The translations under genes were made by a program, and so were the position numbers. Below the pieces are notes generated by a model. That model saw nothing but the letters and a program-made list of their open reading frames with translations, was not told the DNA's origin and did not search any database. 64,000 nucleotides of DNA from Brienomyrus brachyistius (Eukaryota; Chordata; Actinopteri; Osteoglossiformes; Mormyridae), in the NCBI RefSeq assembly GCF_023856365.1, contig NC_064540.1:3469501-3533500 (forward strand), in the 5' to 3' direction. Of the stretch, positions 1 through 37,719 are shown piece after piece (positions within the stretch are counted from its first letter, which is position 1; each line of letters starts with the position of its first letter).

Positions 1-413
1 TCATATATTCTTTATTGCTGAGATAACAAATGACTTAAATACCATACAGCAAATTTTTTTAAATGGAACTGTTGTAGAAACTGTCTTCCACACTCATAAA
101 AGGAATTATTTCCACACTGGTTTAAATTTAATATTGGGTAATATACATGTGAGAATTTATTCAGTTCCTGGGACCATCGACATCACATGCTCCAGATTTA
201 TGGATCTTCAGTTTGTGTTATTTATGTAAAAGGTCTGTATTTATTTAGTCCTGGTGTACGACCCTCTCATGCTGTAGAGAGGCAGGATCCTGCTCTCACT
301 TAAACACTTTCTGGGAGACGGAGTTCACATGCAGAGCTACCCTTGCATAATGAATGATTCCTTCTCATTTCCCTTACAGAGGTTTTGGCTAAGCAGTTTG
401 GAGAAAGAAATAG

Positions 414-462
<49 letters not shown>

Positions 463-3271
463 TTTTCTGCCACGTGTGGATGCTTCCTGATTTAGTAAAT
501 AGCCATGCGTGTGTCAAATAGGCCCCAAGTGCATTAAGTGAGAGCTGGGCAGTGTTTTCTCTGGCTGCCCTGGTTTATTGTTGTTAATCATTTACGTTTA
601 ACAAGAGGGACTGGCAGGCTTCAGACTGAGGCTCGGAGCCCCGTCAGGACCCCCCTGTCATCGCCAGGGACTCCTGATCTTCACCCCCTCCCACCTTTTC
701 CCCCGGATCAGGCTCAAATTGTGGGCCTCCTGCCACACTGACACCCTTCCCAAGGTTCCTGCCCCTTATTGCGTGACCTGCTTATCCTCACTCTGATGCA
801 GCAGGCCCGCGGTGGGTTCACTCTGGGGCGTGAGTCGGGGCACTGGCCACGGGTGTCTCTCAGTGCTGCTTTGATGGCTGCAGAGCCCTGGTGACCACTG
901 AAAGATATCTGAGAAAAGAAATGTTCTCAAAGGGCCAGCAGGTGGTGTAATGGTTAAGTCTTAATGTTTCAGTGTGCAACCGTGAAATGTTCCAGTAACA
1001 CACTCTCTCTAAAATTAAAAATTACGACCTCTTTTGGCTGTTTTGTACTGAAACAATTATGATTTGAATATCACACTGTGTGCCTGTGTTTAAAGGAAAT
1101 CCAAGTTTTATTTTCTTGGATTTGGGCATTTATTTTATATTATTTATATGTGGCTTTATTGTAGTGAATAAACATGTTCTTAAAACTCTCTTTTTAGGTA
1201 AAAACCGCACACATTTTTGCATTTTATCTATACCAATGTTAGGACTGCTTCTTTTGTAATTGTGGATATTTCAATAAAAATCTCTATCCACATTTTGAGG
1301 TTCAGGGACCCAAAGCAAGCGACTGAGTTGATTGGTATGAGAAATGCAGTAAATGGAGTGAACCGTGTCCCAGGATTTGATGCCATGGATGTCATAGTGC
1401 GTATAAAGCTTAAGACAGACGTTTGGGGGGAAGATAACATAACCGCAGCCATAGGAGAACTTAGATAATCCTTTTACCCTCAAGTCTAGCAGGTGTCCCT
1501 GCTTGTTGTATTGCCAGGGGATAAGTGTGACATGAAAGGCTATTTCCTTGACAGGTGTTGACTTTATAATTGCGCTTGTCTACCAGATACATTGCGTTAT
1601 ATTAAGGTAATTTTCCATCAGCCCAGGAATCCACCTTTTTTCCCCTGATGTGCGTGTGAATGTCAGTGTTGTGTAGGGTTTGGTGTCTGTGTGTGTGCAT
1701 GTCAAGTATGTTTATATTACGTTGTGGGGACCAAAGCCTGTTATTTTGACATTGTGGGGACCATTATTCAGGATCTGTGAATGCAATTAAAAAACGAAAA
1801 ATGCAGAATATCTTGTATTTGTTTATATGCATTTTGTATTTTGCGTGCGTGCGTGTGCGTGCTGTGCTGTTCTGTTAAGGGAATTTGGCCAGTAAACACA
1901 CAGGAAGGCGGAATAGCATTAGCTAGCAAACAATGGGCAGCGCCGCCTTCGTGAATAGGCTATTGTAATTATTGGTCTGCTTGTGTTTAAGATTTTTTTC
2001 TCCTGACCCTCCTCTCCTGCTGTTTCCTGTGTGTGTGGGACAAGAGAAAGAGTCGGGGCGACACAGACCACCCAAACTGAACGTCCCTGCTGTCCCTCTC
2101 ATGGATATCAAGCCATGACAGACTACATTTTAAACTTTTGTGCGCACACACTCCCGGGGTGGGCAGGCCTCATAACGAATAGCTTTTAAATCATTTTTTC
2201 CCACAGAACGAGAAAGTCATTTCCTAAAGCCATTTGTAGAGACAAAGACAGTCAAAGAGACAACTGACAAAAAGTAAACAGATTATGTACCTATAAAAAG
2301 TCTACATTTTCCCCCATATTTTGCTCATTCAAAATGGATTATAAGAGCTGACAGAACATCATTTCATGCAGGAATGCGCGCGCTGCACCAGACAGTTGTT
2401 GCATGTGTGTGTACTTTATCTGGGCCCCTTTGTCCTCTGACGCCGGGTGTGTCTAACTGGCCTGAGGGCTCCGATTAGGTTCTGTTCCATCAACAGCACC
2501 AGCATGCTGCCCAAGTGAGAAATCGGGTTCCCTGGCAACACCACTCCTGCCCTCCCAAACAATGTTTTGTTTTGCTTTTTGTCATCATAGGTTTCCCACA
2601 GAAGAGAAGCAATGCTAAGCTAGCTTATTAAACGAAAATAAAATGAAACCTGTACATCAATGATATCACTTGTTATTCACAGACAAATCAATCTGGGAAC
2701 GTTTTGTGTGAAACAAAAAAAAATTCATGAAACACCATGATGCATTTTGCAATTATAAATGTCAGGTTTTATTGTCATGTATTTATAGTACAATGACATT
2801 CTTCCTTCAGTTTATAAACAAATTAATAAATATGCCAGCAGACAATAACAAGGAATAACACCACAATACACAAACAGTATATATTTATTTGCAGAGACAT
2901 CAGTCTGGCATTAAAATCCCGGTTTCAGGCACTTTTAATCTGGTCTGTTGGTTACTCCGTGTCCCACATACGGCTGACATCTCGTCTCCTTCAACTTCAT
3001 AATCCTTCAGCCAAGGAAGCCCACACACGCAAATAAAAATTGAATAACCCATTGTATTTTTTCCTTCATTGCCTTAATTAATTGTCTGTTATCTTTCTAC
3101 CATCAGCAGTCGCCTAGCTTTGCCAAGTCCTGCATTTCCTTCCCGTAGCGAGCGTAGGCTGGTCCAGGATCTGCTGGTTGCGTCAGGGAGGCGCAGCAGG
3201 TTTATGGATGTGAGTTCTAGTGACTCGTCCCTCTTTTCTCATTTGATGATTTCTTTAGGCTACTGCTGAAG
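1..3271. other. no gene recognised, 5' end of window
   Basis: Holds the (GA)n tract and AT-rich unique sequence. A possible SINE head (GGTGGTGTAATGGTTAAGTC) is near 940, but it lacks a clear B-box or body. Short ORFs look random. Confidence 0.5.
419..462 (+). repeat. (GA)n microsatellite
   Basis: Nearly uninterrupted GA dinucleotides, about 21 units. Confidence 0.9.
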
Positions 3272-3524
3272 TTACAGCAGTTGCTTAGCTTACAGAGGTC
3301 GCTTAGGTCCGTGTTTCCCAAACCGGTCCTCGGGGAACCTCGGACAGTCCATATTTTTGCTCCCTCCCAGCTCCCAGCCAATCAGGAACACCGAATACCT
3401 GGTACAGGTGGACTGGGAGCTGAGAGGAAGCAAAAACATGGACTGTCTGGGGTTCCCCGAGGACTGGCTTAGGAAACACTGGCTTAGGTTACAGCAGCTG
3501 CTTAGGTTACAGTGCTTGCTTAGG
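3272..3524 (+). repeat. 18-bp minisatellite split by a palindromic element
   Basis: Units of the form TTACAGnnnTnGCTTAGG occur at 3272-3289, 3290-3307, 3489-3506 and 3507-3524. The gap is filled by the foldback element at 3311-3480, after which a partial unit (TGGCTTAGG) resumes. Confidence 0.75.
3311..3480. mobile_element. foldback/MITE-like palindromic element (family P)
   Basis: The left arm, from GTGTTTCCCAAACCGGTCCT, and the right arm, ending AGGACTGGCTTAGGAAACAC, are imperfect inverted repeats of about 60 bp. Each contains a TTTTTGCTCCCTC/GGAAGCAAAAA block. No ORF, so non-autonomous if mobile. Confidence 0.7.
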
Positions 3525-3839
3525 TTATACTGGTTGACTCTAGTTTGGATGAGTACATCTTGTTAAGCAGAATGAGATTATTGAACATTTTGCTGAGTGG
3601 TGGTCTAGACTATAGTTCAGGGCCCTGGCAAAATCAGGGGCCCCAGTTAGCAAAACGGGAAAAATGGAAAATGAAACAGAACCGTCTGATCAGTCCACTA
3701 GCAGAGCATCAGCTAATTCTATGGGCAGTACCCCGAGAAACACACACACAGCTCTGTTGGTGGATTATCGGCGTTACATCTTTTAAAATTCTTTCTCATT
3801 TCTCACCTGGCTCAAACAAGTGGCCCAAGTAAGTGACTT

Positions 3840-3856
3840 GGGGGGGGGGGGGGGGG
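3840..3856 (+). repeat. G17 run
   Basis: Uninterrupted run of 17 G; similar runs occur at 27122-27138, 47104-47116 and 56766-56780. Confidence 0.9.
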
Positions 3857-6577
3857 CAGCTACCCATATCAGCGTAAGGCCCCTAGAGAAGGTAATCCAG
3901 TCCTGGTCTTCATGGTCATGTCTGATTACAATTCGTGCTACGGATCTAGCCTTACCTCATTCATTACATCTACCTGCAAAGCTGCTCAATTAGCCATAGA
4001 GTTTGTTACATTTTCCAGCTAAGCAAGACAAACAACCTATAGCCTTGACTCCAGATGGCGATGTCATCAAGGCCGACAGCTCATCGGGTCCGACACGCAC
4101 AGCTAGCCGAGCGCAAACAACTGCTTCAGAAGTACTGATGCTGGCAAACAGCGCAGCCCATTCAGACGTACAGTACAGCAGGCCTGGCCATGGATGCGAA
4201 GTCACCTCCATACCCCGAGCCCTGGGTGATGTTTGACCTCCCGCCGCGGGGGCTGCGATAAACAGGGGAGTGGGGTGCCGTCAAAGATAGCCGGGCGGAC
4301 GGTAGCCATGGCCACACCATTGATAAGGCGCCAGACAGGAGGCACGTCTGCCCCCGTCCCACGTCACCATGTCCCCGTGGCGTTTCCGTGGCTGCATGCC
4401 TGACTCCCCACCGTTCTGAAGGCCCCCTAATCAGCCGTGACACTCGTCACAGCTGGGGCGTCACCAACTGACGGATGCGCCTACGTTTCCTTTGGGGGGG
4501 GGGGGGCAGATGGACATCTCCACGAATGCTTCTGGGCTGCCTGGTGTCTTTCTCTACAACAAACATTTCCTCTTCTTTTCCCTTGTATATAAACACAGGG
4601 GATGGAATGTCTTCAGGACCATGGGAAACCAAGATAAACCCAGACGTGTGACTACAGCAAGATATGCCATGAGTGAGGTGCAGCTAGAGAGGAATCCTAT
4701 GGTTCAAGGAGACCCTTTGTCTTTTTTGATTTCTTCCTTTTTTTTCCACATTTTTTTCTTCCTTGGGGTGCCCTGCTATTTACAGCAATTGCATGACAAT
4801 GTGGAATTTACAAAATGAATGTGCACATATCAACTATGGCCAAAACTAATGGCCTCGTAATTTTACATTCTTCACTATGGCTAAAATTACCTCAAGCCAT
4901 AAAGAACTGTTCAAATGGCACCTTGTGGTTAGCAGTTCTATCTAAATCTGAGGACAGAAGAAGTTATTTTACTCTACCTTTGCATAGCTCACCTCAGCGA
5001 TGGAGGTACCAATCAGGAGCTTTCAATTTCGGTTGGAAAATCTATCCTATTATGAATCTGTACTTCGCCTCCATTGTTATCTGTTGAATTGCGTTAATGA
5101 CAAATGTCCACCCTGCCCAAATTAGCCTGGGACCCCTAATTTCAGTTGATCCTCGCCTTGAAGGTCGAAGTGGTCCTTCTGCCTTCAGGTACAAAGTCAG
5201 AGTAGCTGATCTCACTGAGACGGCTCTGTTTAATCGAAGGCTGATCAGGCAGTTCTTGATATCAAGCAGTGTTTGCTTTTCTGGTTCACATGCATGATGT
5301 CGTACGGCCAAAACCCAACTAACCCCAACCCCAACTAAACCCAACTAAATGGTATCGCAGACTCGCGTAATATCTACACTAAGTAGATAAATATTAGGGA
5401 CAGATAGCTAGTGCCAGGTAGGCCCCACTTTTGCATCCAGAACCACTTCAAGTGTGGATGAGTTGTGCATCCACAGAAGTTATTCTGTACACCGCCGTTG
5501 TACTGAGCTGTTATTTTTTTGCTTGTGTTCTGCCTGTTAGTTTTAACGAGTCTCACCGTTCTCTGACCTCTCTCAGTAACAAGGTGTTTTTCAGCCACAG
5601 AAATTCCATGGACTGGACACTGTAGTGTGTGAAAATCCAGGGAAGGCTGGAACTACCATGTCTGGCAACATTCACAACACATTCAGAATCACTGGCGTCT
5701 TACGCCGAACAGTAACTGAGCATCTTCACCCTGTCTGTTTGCTGTTTGCATTCAGCTGCAGCTGCGCGATTCTCTGTCCAGAGGAGCAAGGCGGTTTGCG
5801 TTAACCGGCAGGTGAACCTAATAAAGTGGCTACTGAGTGCTGAGGGAAAACAAAGAATTCAGCTGCTCACAGCGAAGTCTTAAGCGCGCCGATGTGCCTG
5901 GATCCGTGACGAATCTGAAAAGCAATTTAGGAGAATGTGTTCCGCGTTACATTATTCGGTTATAGAAACCACCAAGATGAAACATATTTAATCAAATTCT
6001 ATTCCTTTAACTGAGGGGGATTTCAGAGATATGGATGATAGTTTTCTTACAAGATATAACATACCTGGATAAATGAGAAATGAAAACTATACAATTCTCC
6101 AAAGAGTTGGTAAGGTTAAAATATATTTTCACTACATATATTTGCCTACTGTTAAAGCTGGACTGCAAAATGGAAATAGGCCCATCTGTCATCACAAACT
6201 CCTGGGTGTTCTGTAATCCAGGTAATGGTAGAGTGTTATGTATGTTTAGAGTAATCACTGACAGCACTATTGCCATGCAGAAACGACAGGTATTGTGTTT
6301 CAAGATGTTACTGAGCACTGGAACATGGGAAATATATTAATCACACATCGCATTGTCTCATATGATAATGTATGATAGCTATTTGGTTTTAATGAATAAT
6401 GTATGAGGACACGTGCATTACATATGGTAGAATGTCAACATATACGAAAGCAGGAAATCAAACATAAAGTAGTCATAATGGATGTTTTGTGGAACTTTTC
6501 CACATGGTTTGTGCCAGTGTTTTCAGTGCATTTCTTGTTTGGTGCATCCAAAACAACAAACAGAGCTTATGATCATG

Positions 6578-6870
6578 TCAGAGAGGAGCTGCGGTGCAGC
6601 TGTTGATTCAGCAAAGAGCGCGGAGACAAAACAGACGCGGAACCAGCCGTGAGTCTGGACTTGCCGCCTTCACAAGCAGACCGGCCCGCTGTCAAACTGG
6701 GAGTCTCGAAACGAGGGGAGAGCCAGGCTTCTCTCTGCTGGTCACTCGTGCGGAGTCCACACAGAGAGACGTTACGAGACGTAGCCAGAGCTGACGACCG
6801 GCCCACGGTTTGACCTCCATCCTGAATGTTGGAGAGGGGGTGAGGAAGTCAGAGGACGGGGGACAAAGGT
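6578..6870 (+). promoter_or_regulatory. CpG-rich stretch, possible distal sema3 5' exon or promoter
   Basis: CpG content rises locally (GCGCGGAGACAAAACAGACG, ACGTTACGAGACGTAGCC). A potential donor AACCAGCC/GTGAGT lies at 6649. Because sema3 exon 1 has an acceptor at 13291, an upstream non-coding exon must exist if that acceptor is real, and this is one candidate. No direct support. Confidence 0.22.
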
Positions 6871-8328
6871 TCGCAAGGTCAGGCCGCTGTGTATTGTTTG
6901 CTTGAAACAGGAATACGGAATTATGGCTACCCGTACCAAGGAAGGAGACAAAAATTCAGTATATTGTCCATCTACTATTGAGAGCTTTCCTGTTCATTTC
7001 CTGTTCATGTTGTTATTAACAATATAATAACAACAATAATCATCATTATTTATAGCACCGGTCACCTGCGATTGACAGATCATCACAGGGACGACGCAAA
7101 TTAATTTACATTCGTTTAATCTGTCACAGCTGTTCCACCTCACATGTAAAATTAATCATTGAAATTGTGAATAATGGCACAGTGAAGAATAGCTTCCTCT
7201 GCAGAAGGTCAGTTATTTATTTGACCAGCTTGGTGTTCAAACAGTTCGTCTCTCCTTTAAACATTTTGAATAAGTGATAATTGCTTTTTAAACATAATAT
7301 GGCAACGTTTGGCCCTTTGACGTGCGCCGGGTTGTGGAATGTAACCTTGCTGAGAACATGTACTTGATGGATAACGTAGCCATGGGTCCGTACAGCCGTA
7401 ATCCGTTGTCTTATGATTCCCAGATGGTCCAGGAAAATAAACTCAAGGATCATGTGTGGGATTGTATGATAGGGAGCTCTCGGGGCTGGGGACTGCATTA
7501 ACCTTCTCTCACAGGAGGTCCTTGTGGTTATATCACGCATCATTCAGGATGGGACTGCCCAAGATTCCAAAGGAACTGTCATGAACGTCCTGCATGAAAA
7601 TTCAGCTCCTTGGGTTCGTGGTGGACGATCAGCTGCCCGTTTTGGGCTCCTCTCTTAAAGGTGCAACACCAGTGTGAATAGGATAGGAAAGAACTGTGTT
7701 TGGGAAAGGGAGTTAGGGTTAGGTCACCATTCTGGAATCTCCATGGACCCCAAGGCGAAATGAAAGCACAATGTGCTACATTATAGGCCAGTCTATGAGG
7801 CTCTTTGGGAAACGGGCTATCAGTCACACTATTAATTATACTGATGCAGCGTAAGAACATATTATTATTAAAATTTGTTTTGCCAAAAAATGGCGAAAAG
7901 GTGCACTATAAAGTAACATCATTTTTTGTTAAAATAAATTGAATGTAGGCCTAAAATGTATAATACATTTTGACAATTTTTGCACATAAAAACATTTTAC
8001 AGTGATTACTAGGTATTTTGTTGCTGTAATGCAAAAACATAGTTCCAAATGCTAATTCCCGCTAATATATTTCACTAAAAGGACCTGACATTTGCAGGTT
8101 TAAGCTAAGGCTTTGTTTGTTTTTGCTTTTAAAATTTGTAGCCGAAAGCCTAATTTGCATAAAAAATTGGCGATGAATAAGCATCTCGAGTCCATCAGCA
8201 TAAAGCTCATTTCTTGTGATCCCCACCTGACTAATGCCTGCAGAAGAGGATGGGTTTATATGTCTGGAACATTCTCTCAGTTTCCACAGGCAGGTTTCTA
8301 CCTGCAACTGAAGTGCGTACAGACACTG

Positions 8329-8469
8329 GATGGTTGGATGGATGGATGAATGGTTGGATGGATGGATAGATGGATAGATGGTTGGATGGATAGATGGATG
8401 GATGGATGGTTGGATGGATGGATGGATGGATGGATGGATGGTTGGATGGATAGATGGATGGATGGATGG
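8329..8469 (+). repeat. (GGAT)n microsatellite
   Basis: About 35 GGAT/GGTT/AGAT tetramers. It may be the expanded tail of a lost SINE, since no SINE body adjoins it. Confidence 0.9.
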
Positions 8470-11400
8470 GTTTCTGTCTTGCTCTTTGTATTGTAGGATC
8501 CATCATGCATGGGACGTACTTGCCACTCACCCTACTATCTGCCATTGGGGTTGGGGTATGTGGATGATTACATGCTCAGTGTGTATGCAAATTATTTCAG
8601 CTTTTCATTACCAATAAACTGTTTGTTTGCTTAATCAGCCTTCTCAGTGTCACAATTAGTGGTACTTTAATACTATTAGTTCACTTTGTCAATAGAAGAA
8701 ATGTTTCAAATGCAGCCATTCTGTGATCGGCACTCGCGAAAGTATAATAAACTCAGCAGGAGGCCAGTGTTTAGGGGGGGGGGGGGCATGGCTACGCAGA
8801 CATGTTTGGCTTGTCTCTCGTTTATCAATGGCAAACATATACATATGTGTTTACCTCTGCTGGTTTGAATGAGCTCTGACCCTGAAGATGGGCATGCTGC
8901 AGTCTTCTTTTTCTGCAAATCCGATCTGATTTATACCAGCATAATTACCTTAATCACAGCTTGAAAGGGTTAAAGTAAATACTAATAAATCTGAGGAAGA
9001 TGCGGTGTGTTTTCTTAGTCTTTGGCCCGAAAGGCACAATAGCTGTTTCTAATTTGCCCGAGTCAGTTCTAGGGGCCAGGAATTAAGTGAACCTAAATTT
9101 ATAAGTGTGTATTCCTTTCCAAGAGAGCACAGTGCTTTGTACTGGGAACAACAGGGCACAGGAGAGCAAGAGAGCCAACAGAAAAGGTTCAAAATATCGT
9201 AAAGCCAACCGCAGCTTGTGAAAATAACCCGAAGAGCTACTGAAAAATTTGATGTGATTTTGTAAGGCTGGATGACGGCCTGAGCTCTTCTCACTGTTTC
9301 ATGGGTTCTTTCCTTTGACAGTGGCTTTTGTTTGTTATCCATCACAGATAAAGATAAAGTTGTAACAAACCCCTTCAAACGTGACTTAAAACACCCAGCT
9401 ATCCAATTTCTTGCTAATGGCGAGTGCTGGGCCTTTCCGAGGCAGCGGAGCGTAAGCAGGCTGTGTGTTTGTGGGGGAGGGCTATAAATCTTGAATTTTT
9501 CTCCTACGCCCCCCACAACGCTTACCCCTTGCCCCAAAATCTCCACAGGCACATGTTGGTATCTGGGCCCACAGAGGAATCTGTGGAGTTGCCAACGCTC
9601 CTTGTCTGGTATGTGTGGGTTGGCTGGGCGCTGAGAGTGGGGGCATGTTCCATTCCGCTGGGCATGGGGCTGATGCCGGGAGGCGTCACTCACTGCCAGC
9701 GAGGTCAGGAGTGGACTCAGTGAGAGAGTGTGTTTCTGCCAGCCCTGATGAACTGAGACGCGGCTTGGACAGCGGCCTGGCCACTTCAAAGCAGAAATCC
9801 GAGCCAGACTGGAGACAGTGAGAGATAGGGAGTGGTGACCCTGCTTGTAACAGGAAGAGGAACTGAAGAGGCGTCCGTTTTGTTGTCCAGTGGTCTTCCT
9901 TCCTTATCGCCCGGCCTGTGAACCAGCACCCAACCCTGACACCGTAAAACTGTCAAGGGGAATTGTCCATCCATGCCGGGAATAGTGCTGCGTTAGAATC
10001 CAGTGAGCCAGATGGCCAATTTTCTACTTCATTTCATTGCCTTTAAATCAAAGGAGATGAAGTCGTAATGAAATTTTCCACCGTGAGTCTGTTTGCTGTC
10101 GGTTTTCATGTCATCGCTGAAGGATGGTTAGCTGGCGATGTGTCTCTTTGTCTGCATTTTCGTGACACATTGCTGGCCTGCATCTTATTGCAATATGGCC
10201 ACCTCTGATAAACCCAGTTAGATGGTGTGAGCCCAACTGACCATTTTCACAACCTTCAAAGGAATTTTATGGGGAAGTTTAACATTGGGAAAATAAAGGC
10301 ATCGGACAAATTTGTCGAGTGTCTGAGTGTCTGTCACTTATAGACATCTAAGCGTTATTTTCAGTTGGATGGTTAATTATCATATAAAGAGAAGGTGCCC
10401 AGAGCTTCACAGAAAGTATCTCTAGAGATGTGGGAGGCGATCGTCAAGCCTCCAGCGGGATCCAGGCAGGCAAGGGTGACGCTGTGACACCTGTGAGCCC
10501 CCTCTGCGTTCCACAAGCTATCTTGAGAAGGTTATGAAAGACCACGCAGCTGACGTGAAATGGGGCCTTTGCTGAACTGTCCAGGAGTGGGACAAGCGGC
10601 TTGATCCCCCGCATGTCCTGCTCTTTTTCACCTGGCTGGCTTGAGTGTTCCTGGCTCTCTGTCTGACAGCTCATTTCACACAAACAAAACCGATGCATTC
10701 AACCTATGCTTCTCTGTACAGCTATGTTACACAAAGTGGCCTCTGATCTCAGTTCATGGTTCAGGAGGGGTGAGTGAGAGGCAGCGGAGGAGGGGGCGGC
10801 GAGCTAACAGGTCCTCATGTTGTGATCCCTAAGTTAATTTTACACGAGTGATTCAGATTGTTAAAGAACGCTGTGCACTCCCTCTGAAATGTTAATCAAA
10901 AGCAGGCGCTTGGAAACAAGCTGTAGGCCTGAAAACTTTGTTTAGATTTAAAAAAAATATATTAAAAGACATGCATTAGTCAAGTTTATGTTTAATTTCA
11001 CGTACTTCCAGGAATGTTAGATACTATTGATTGTTTTTTTAATTTGACTCTTCCCAGCCTAGTTCACAGGTATCGCTGCACTGATAATGTACTTTTGCGG
11101 AACAGTACTGAGTTATTAGGACTTTTTAGTGTTTCTGTGAGTATAGTCTGAAGCTCAGGACTGTCAGAAAGTTACTCGAAATACGTAATGGATTCATAAA
11201 GCTGGACGGTGGAGGTGTCCGCATGATTAAATGGGCATGTTAAACTTTCCCATTTTGCTATGACTTGCTATATTTTTGCATTTTGCTGGATCAAATAGAA
11301 AATACATGTCTTCCAGGTGCATATGGAAAAGCTTTCGAAAACAAGACAAACCAGATAGCACCTTTATTAGCCCATACGAAAAAACGTGTTTTTTTTTTTT

Positions 11401-13334
11401 TTATCTTGCTGTGGTTTTTATTAAATATCTAAATAACACAGGGAAGCTGAGCAAGGGCCCTTGTTTCCTGGAACCAGCAAGTTCTTCTTCTTCCCGTCCT
11501 TCTTAACAGTCTTGCCATCTGGAAGTGACTTCATATCGAGGGCTTCCTCTTACCGCCGGACCATTTTCCCATTTTTATTTCCCAGAAACCCACATGTTCC
11601 CACAGTTTCCAGTAGACGACGCAGATAAGGCCGGTCTTTAACCTAAAAAGAAACCTTATTATTCAAAGGTATATTGAGCTTTCGAGTTATAGCTCTACTG
11701 AGAAGTTTATTTTTGCTGCCAAGTGATAGCTTTGTAAAACCTCGGCCATATGTCAGGAAGGCCTTCCACAGTCCTCAGCGGTGGGTAAAAACATGCACTA
11801 TTTGACACAAACCAAAGTCGCCGTATAGCAGAAAAAAAAAAATAATTTGCTGAATTTAAGTCGATTTATTTCCTGCTGGATTTGCTAACTGCATGGTAAA
11901 AAAGATCATCTTAGAAAAGAAATTTCACTTCGACATGTTACTGGCGAAACATTTTAAGGCAATATTTCTGTGATGTATGGCCTATACATATGTTTTTAAT
12001 AAACTAAGAACATTCTAAGTTCCCTTTACAAGACGATTGACTGTTTGATGTTATTTAACAGACATTATGGATTTAATAGACAGTCATCCTCTTCTGTTTC
12101 CATAGCTTCGATTAAATGAATAACCTGCAGGCCTACATTCCAACGATGATGTATTAAGATATATTTTTTCTTTAAAAATTATTTTCATAGATTTTACTTA
12201 CAGAAATTTAAATGTATTATACGTGAAAGTGTACTTAACAGTTTCCAACTGTTTTTTCGTGTGGGATTCCAGGAGTAGCGCTGTCACCTGACACATTCCC
12301 GCTCCAAACCCTTCCCTTGGTGTGTGAGTGTGCTGCATAAGTTGGGAAAGGGATGGATAATTTTTAATTTACTCTTAGTGTGACCAAAATTCAACTTCAT
12401 ATTGATAGATATCTTCATGAGCAGAAAAGCTCTGTGCTCTATCAGATAAATTTTGAATGTAAAACTGGATGAATTGATGGAGGTTTTACGTGAGAAACTT
12501 ATGGGACAGTAAAGTTTTTCAAGGCAAACAAGTGGTTGTTTTTCCAGAAAAAAAAACAAGCAAACAATTCTTATTCTTTATTTCACATGAATGAAAAAGG
12601 GTGGTGAAACATTTGAAGATACACAATTGCCTACTTTTTTTGACCTCTGTGGGAAAAAACCGAGATACTTTCAAACATTGTGTTTAGTCACAAGTGTGTT
12701 TTGCAGACACTGTACACTGGTTTACTGACAATATCAGGTTTCCGTCCAGGGCTGAGAATTCTATATTTTTCAGCTCCATGTCCCACACGGTATTGTGTGC
12801 TGCTGCTTTCACCCGAACTTGGCATCCTCTGAGGAGTGCGTGAAGTCGCCCAAGATTTCTCAAAGCAGGGAGGATGCGTGCACTTTAGCAGTCGTTTAAA
12901 ACACAAGACGCACGTCAGCACTCCCGTGTCGCTATTCTGGAAAGTGATCCACAGCCTCCTCAGCTATTTTAGCAGACAAAAAACACCCAGCAACCCCATT
13001 ATCATGAAGAATGCAGCCTCTCAGATGGAGTTTGAACAACTATCCATTATCCAGCATATCAAATCCTGCTTCAAGGTTAGGGACTCATTACTGGCCAATG
13101 AGTAAATCGCTTTGTATCTCCTGGTATTTACTTATCAGAAACTGACTGTGATTTGTTCATTTATTCTGTCCATTTTCTCAGACGAAATGGACAAATGGTA
13201 GCTACTGAAAAGTGTTCAGTCCGCGTTTCTCATTGCTTTCTTAACCTCCTCTTTTTCCCCTTTGCTACCTGACGCTGCTGCTGCTGGCTAGGAGGTGATG
13301 TGACAGAGGAGAGGCTCACAAACTTGAGGAAGAC

Positions 13335-37390
<24,056 letters not shown>

Positions 37391-37713
37391 CAACGCACTG
37401 CAACGCTGGGATAAATTTTAACTGATTCTTTTTGCACATCACCCGACATGAGTGATTTGACTACATGCTTTTTATACAAACCATCCTCCGCAAACGGCTG
37501 GAAACCTTCTCTAACCTCAGCATTCAGCATAAAGGGAATCCCTTTATATTCAGCGCTTGCTTAATCCTAAAATGTTGATTCTCCCTTGCGGAGATCAATG
37601 TCTTCTGTCAATGAACAGCTTTAAGCGAATCTGTATGTATAACTGAAAAACTGCGTTTTTCTCATTGAACGTAAAAAATGTAGGCTACGCTTTGACAAAG
37701 CGTCTCATGCTGC

Positions 37714-37719
37714 AATAAA
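37714..37719 (+). terminator. candidate proximal poly(A) signal of sema3
   Basis: Canonical AATAAA 324 nt after the stop codon. Confidence 0.4.

Larger units (their letters stand above)
3525..13291. other. no gene recognised, upstream of sema3
   Basis: Apart from the listed G17 run, the 6.6-kb CpG-rich stretch and the GGAT microsatellite, I see only unique-looking sequence. 4.02-4.45 kb is moderately CpG-rich without a convincing ORF. Non-coding sema3 5' exons may be hidden here. Confidence 0.5.

Noticed and set aside
5300..5350. Telomere-like AACCCC/AACCCA repeats
   Set aside because: Only a few degenerate units mixed with AACTAA; not an interstitial telomere tract.
8231..8545. ORFs of PSIH and WMDG repeats
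   Set aside because: Translation of the GGAT microsatellite, not a protein.
9049..9789. Minus-strand ORF of 246 codons
   Set aside because: No recognisable domain, no splice structure or conserved motif; mixed composition consistent with a chance open frame.
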